Shown here: piece by piece, positions 63,129 to 64,000 of the stretch
Layout of the letters: each line of letters starts with the position of its first letter
Numbering within the stretch: position 1 is the stretch's first letter
NCBI GenBank assembly: GCA_038209555.1
Contig: JBBQXP010000003.1
Coordinates: 1 to 64,000 of the forward strand
Length of the DNA: 64,000 bases
Direction: 5' to 3'
Source: DASQGA01 sp038209555
GTDB lineage: Bacteria; Actinomycetota; Thermoleophilia; Gaiellales; Gaiellaceae
The notes under the pieces: model-generated
The model's database searches: none
The model's input: only the letters and a program-made list of their open reading frames with translations
What the model was told of the DNA's origin: nothing
Made by a program: the position numbers and the translations under genes

Positions 63129-64000
63129 CTAAGGCCAACGGGTCGTGACGACCTTCGACTCGGTGAAGAAGTGAACGCCGTCCATGCCCGTAGCGTGCAG
63201 GTCGCCGAAGAAAGAGCCCTTCCATCCCGCGAACGGGAAGAACGCCATCGCGGCCGGCACCGGGATGTTGATCCCGACCATGCCCGCGGTGACCTTGCGT
63301 CGGAACTCGCGGGCGACGCCGCCGCTTCGGGTGAAGATTGCGGTCGCGTTCCCGAACTCGTTCTTCCGGATCACCTCGAGAGCGTCATCGAGAGAGTCGA
63401 CCCGCTCGAGCGAGAGCACCGGGCCGAAGATCTCTTCCTGGGCCACCTTCATGTCCGGGCGAACGTCGTCCAGGATCGTCGGCCCAAGGAAGAAGCCGCC
63501 GTTGTCCGACTCGAAGCGGCCGTCGACGAGGAGCCGTGCGCCCTCCTCGACCCCGAGGTCGATGTAGCCGGCGATCCGGTTCCTGGCGTCGGCGGTCGTC
63601 ACGGGCGTGATCGTGTTCTCCGGATCCAGCCCGCTCCCGATCGGCGAGGCCTTCGCGATCGCCTCGAGCCGCGCGGCGAGCTCGTCACCGATCCCGCCCA
63701 CCGAGACGCCGACCGACCCCGCGAGGCACCTTTGCCCCGCGTTCGCCATCGCCGAGGAGAAGAGCCCCGGTGCCGCGAGATCGAGATCGGCGTCCGGCAT
63801 CACCACGATGTGGTTCTTGGCGCCGGCAAGGGCCTGGACGCGCTTGCCGGCCTGTGCCGAGCGCACATAGACGTGCTTCGCGACGGGCGCCGAGCCGACG
63901 AACGACACGGCCCGGATCTCAGGATGGTCACAGATCGCGTTCACGGCGTCGGCGGCCCCGTGGACGACGTTGAAGACACCGTCGGGGCTGCCTGCCTCCT
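63129..64000 (-). CDS. mmsA: (Methyl)malonate-semialdehyde dehydrogenase, CoA-acylating (5' end outside window)
   Basis: C-terminal about 290 residues; the frame stays open to the window edge (EAGSPDGVFNVVHGAADAVN just inside it). MMSDH family blocks: AVSFVGSAPVAKHVYVRSAQ, ALAGAKNHIVVMPDADLDLA, the catalytic cysteine in SAMANAGQRCLAGSVGVSVG, EEIFGPVLSLERVDSLDDAL, and the end GMVGINIPVPAAMAFFPFAG. The GSFFGDLHATGMDGVHFFTE tail with F-F-G-D-x-H is diagnostic for the CoA-acylating group. Converts malonate or methylmalonate semialdehyde to acetyl- or propionyl-CoA. Sixty-four bases downstream of it (minus strand) lies the aminotransferase. Confidence 0.93.
   Translation of the reverse strand, partial: EAGSPDGVFNVVHGAADAVNAICDHPEIRAVSFVGSAPVAKHVYVRSAQAGKRVQALAGAKNHIVVMPDADLDLAAPGLFSSAMANAGQRCLAGSVGVSVGGIGDELAARLEAIAKASPIGSGLDPENTITPVTTADARNRIAGYIDLGVEEGARLLVDGRFESDNGGFFLGPTILDDVRPDMKVAQEEIFGPVLSLERVDSLDDALEVIRKNEFGNATAIFTRSGGVAREFRRKVTAGMVGINIPVPAAMAFFPFAGWKGSFFGDLHATGMDGVHFFTESKVVTTRWP

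Overview
The window looks like a chromosomal piece of a high-GC actinobacterium, most probably class Thermoleophilia (Gaiellales/Solirubrobacterales-like). This is inferred from the very high GC, frequent GTG starts, a fused CofG/CofH radical-SAM protein for coenzyme F420, a single-domain CofE, an F420-dependent LLM oxidoreductase, and an AAA/TPR ATPase of a type abundant in that class. No rRNA, CRISPR array, complete transposase or integrase was seen.

Layout. 1-5.6 kb is a decayed stretch: partial or broken genes, a 5'-truncated AAA ATPase, the 3' half of a tRNA-Thr beside short tandem repeats, a holin remnant, a cyclic-nucleotide-binding protein divergent from a small cyclic-phosphate receiver protein, and a tRNA-Asp 3' fragment. 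An intact tRNA-Leu(CAG) follows. 6.9-12.2 kb is an almost complete F420 synthesis locus: cofE-npdG-cofD on minus, cofC-fbiC on plus, with only 13 bp between the divergent starts. 12.4-16.0 kb holds a dihydropyrimidinase, a DUF6529 membrane protein and an N-carbamoyl-amino-acid/allantoate-type amidohydrolase.

16.0-31.8 kb is a sugar/polyol/hydroxy-acid catabolic region. A minus operon (VOC protein, TIM-barrel isomerase, xylulokinase-like kinase) diverges from a 13-gene plus operon: FAD oxidase, TIM-barrel epimerase, UPF0261 (Tm-1-like), creatininase family, DeoR regulator, second TIM-barrel protein, Gfo/Idh dehydrogenase, LutABC, PfkB kinase, DeoC/FbaB-type aldolase, second Gfo/Idh dehydrogenase.

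31.8-54.4 kb is a run of 24 genes on the minus strand, nearly all overlapping or abutting. Read in transcription order it carries a split PEP-synthase-like dikinase (mobile-His protein and separate ATP-grasp protein), a GntR regulator, a cyclase-family hydrolase, an HD protein, a three-subunit molybdenum hydroxylase, a second cyclase-family protein, Zn alcohol dehydrogenase, metallo-beta-lactamase fold hydrolase, fumarylacetoacetate hydrolase, ABM monooxygenase, MFS transporter, a complete branched-chain-type ABC importer, and a terminal module: UPF0261 + PEP-hydrolase-like TIM barrel (a split version of the plant Tm-1 architecture), cupin, quinone oxidoreductase and a BKACE-family enzyme. A 21-bp palindrome precedes the first gene. 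The whole array reads as uptake and degradation of an unidentified aromatic, heterocyclic or hydroxylated carboxylic substrate.

54.5-64 kb: SDR, CoxG-like protein, F420-dependent LLM oxidoreductase, a DUF4129-MoxR-DUF58 membrane operon, a cold-shock protein followed at once by an IF-1 gene that apparently starts with ATT, then a class III aminotransferase and a partial methylmalonate/malonate-semialdehyde dehydrogenase. These last two, with the dihydropyrimidinase and amidohydrolase at 12-16 kb, could together cover the later steps of reductive pyrimidine degradation. Several genes appear to use ATT, ATC or CTG starts, which a standard gene caller would miss or truncate.
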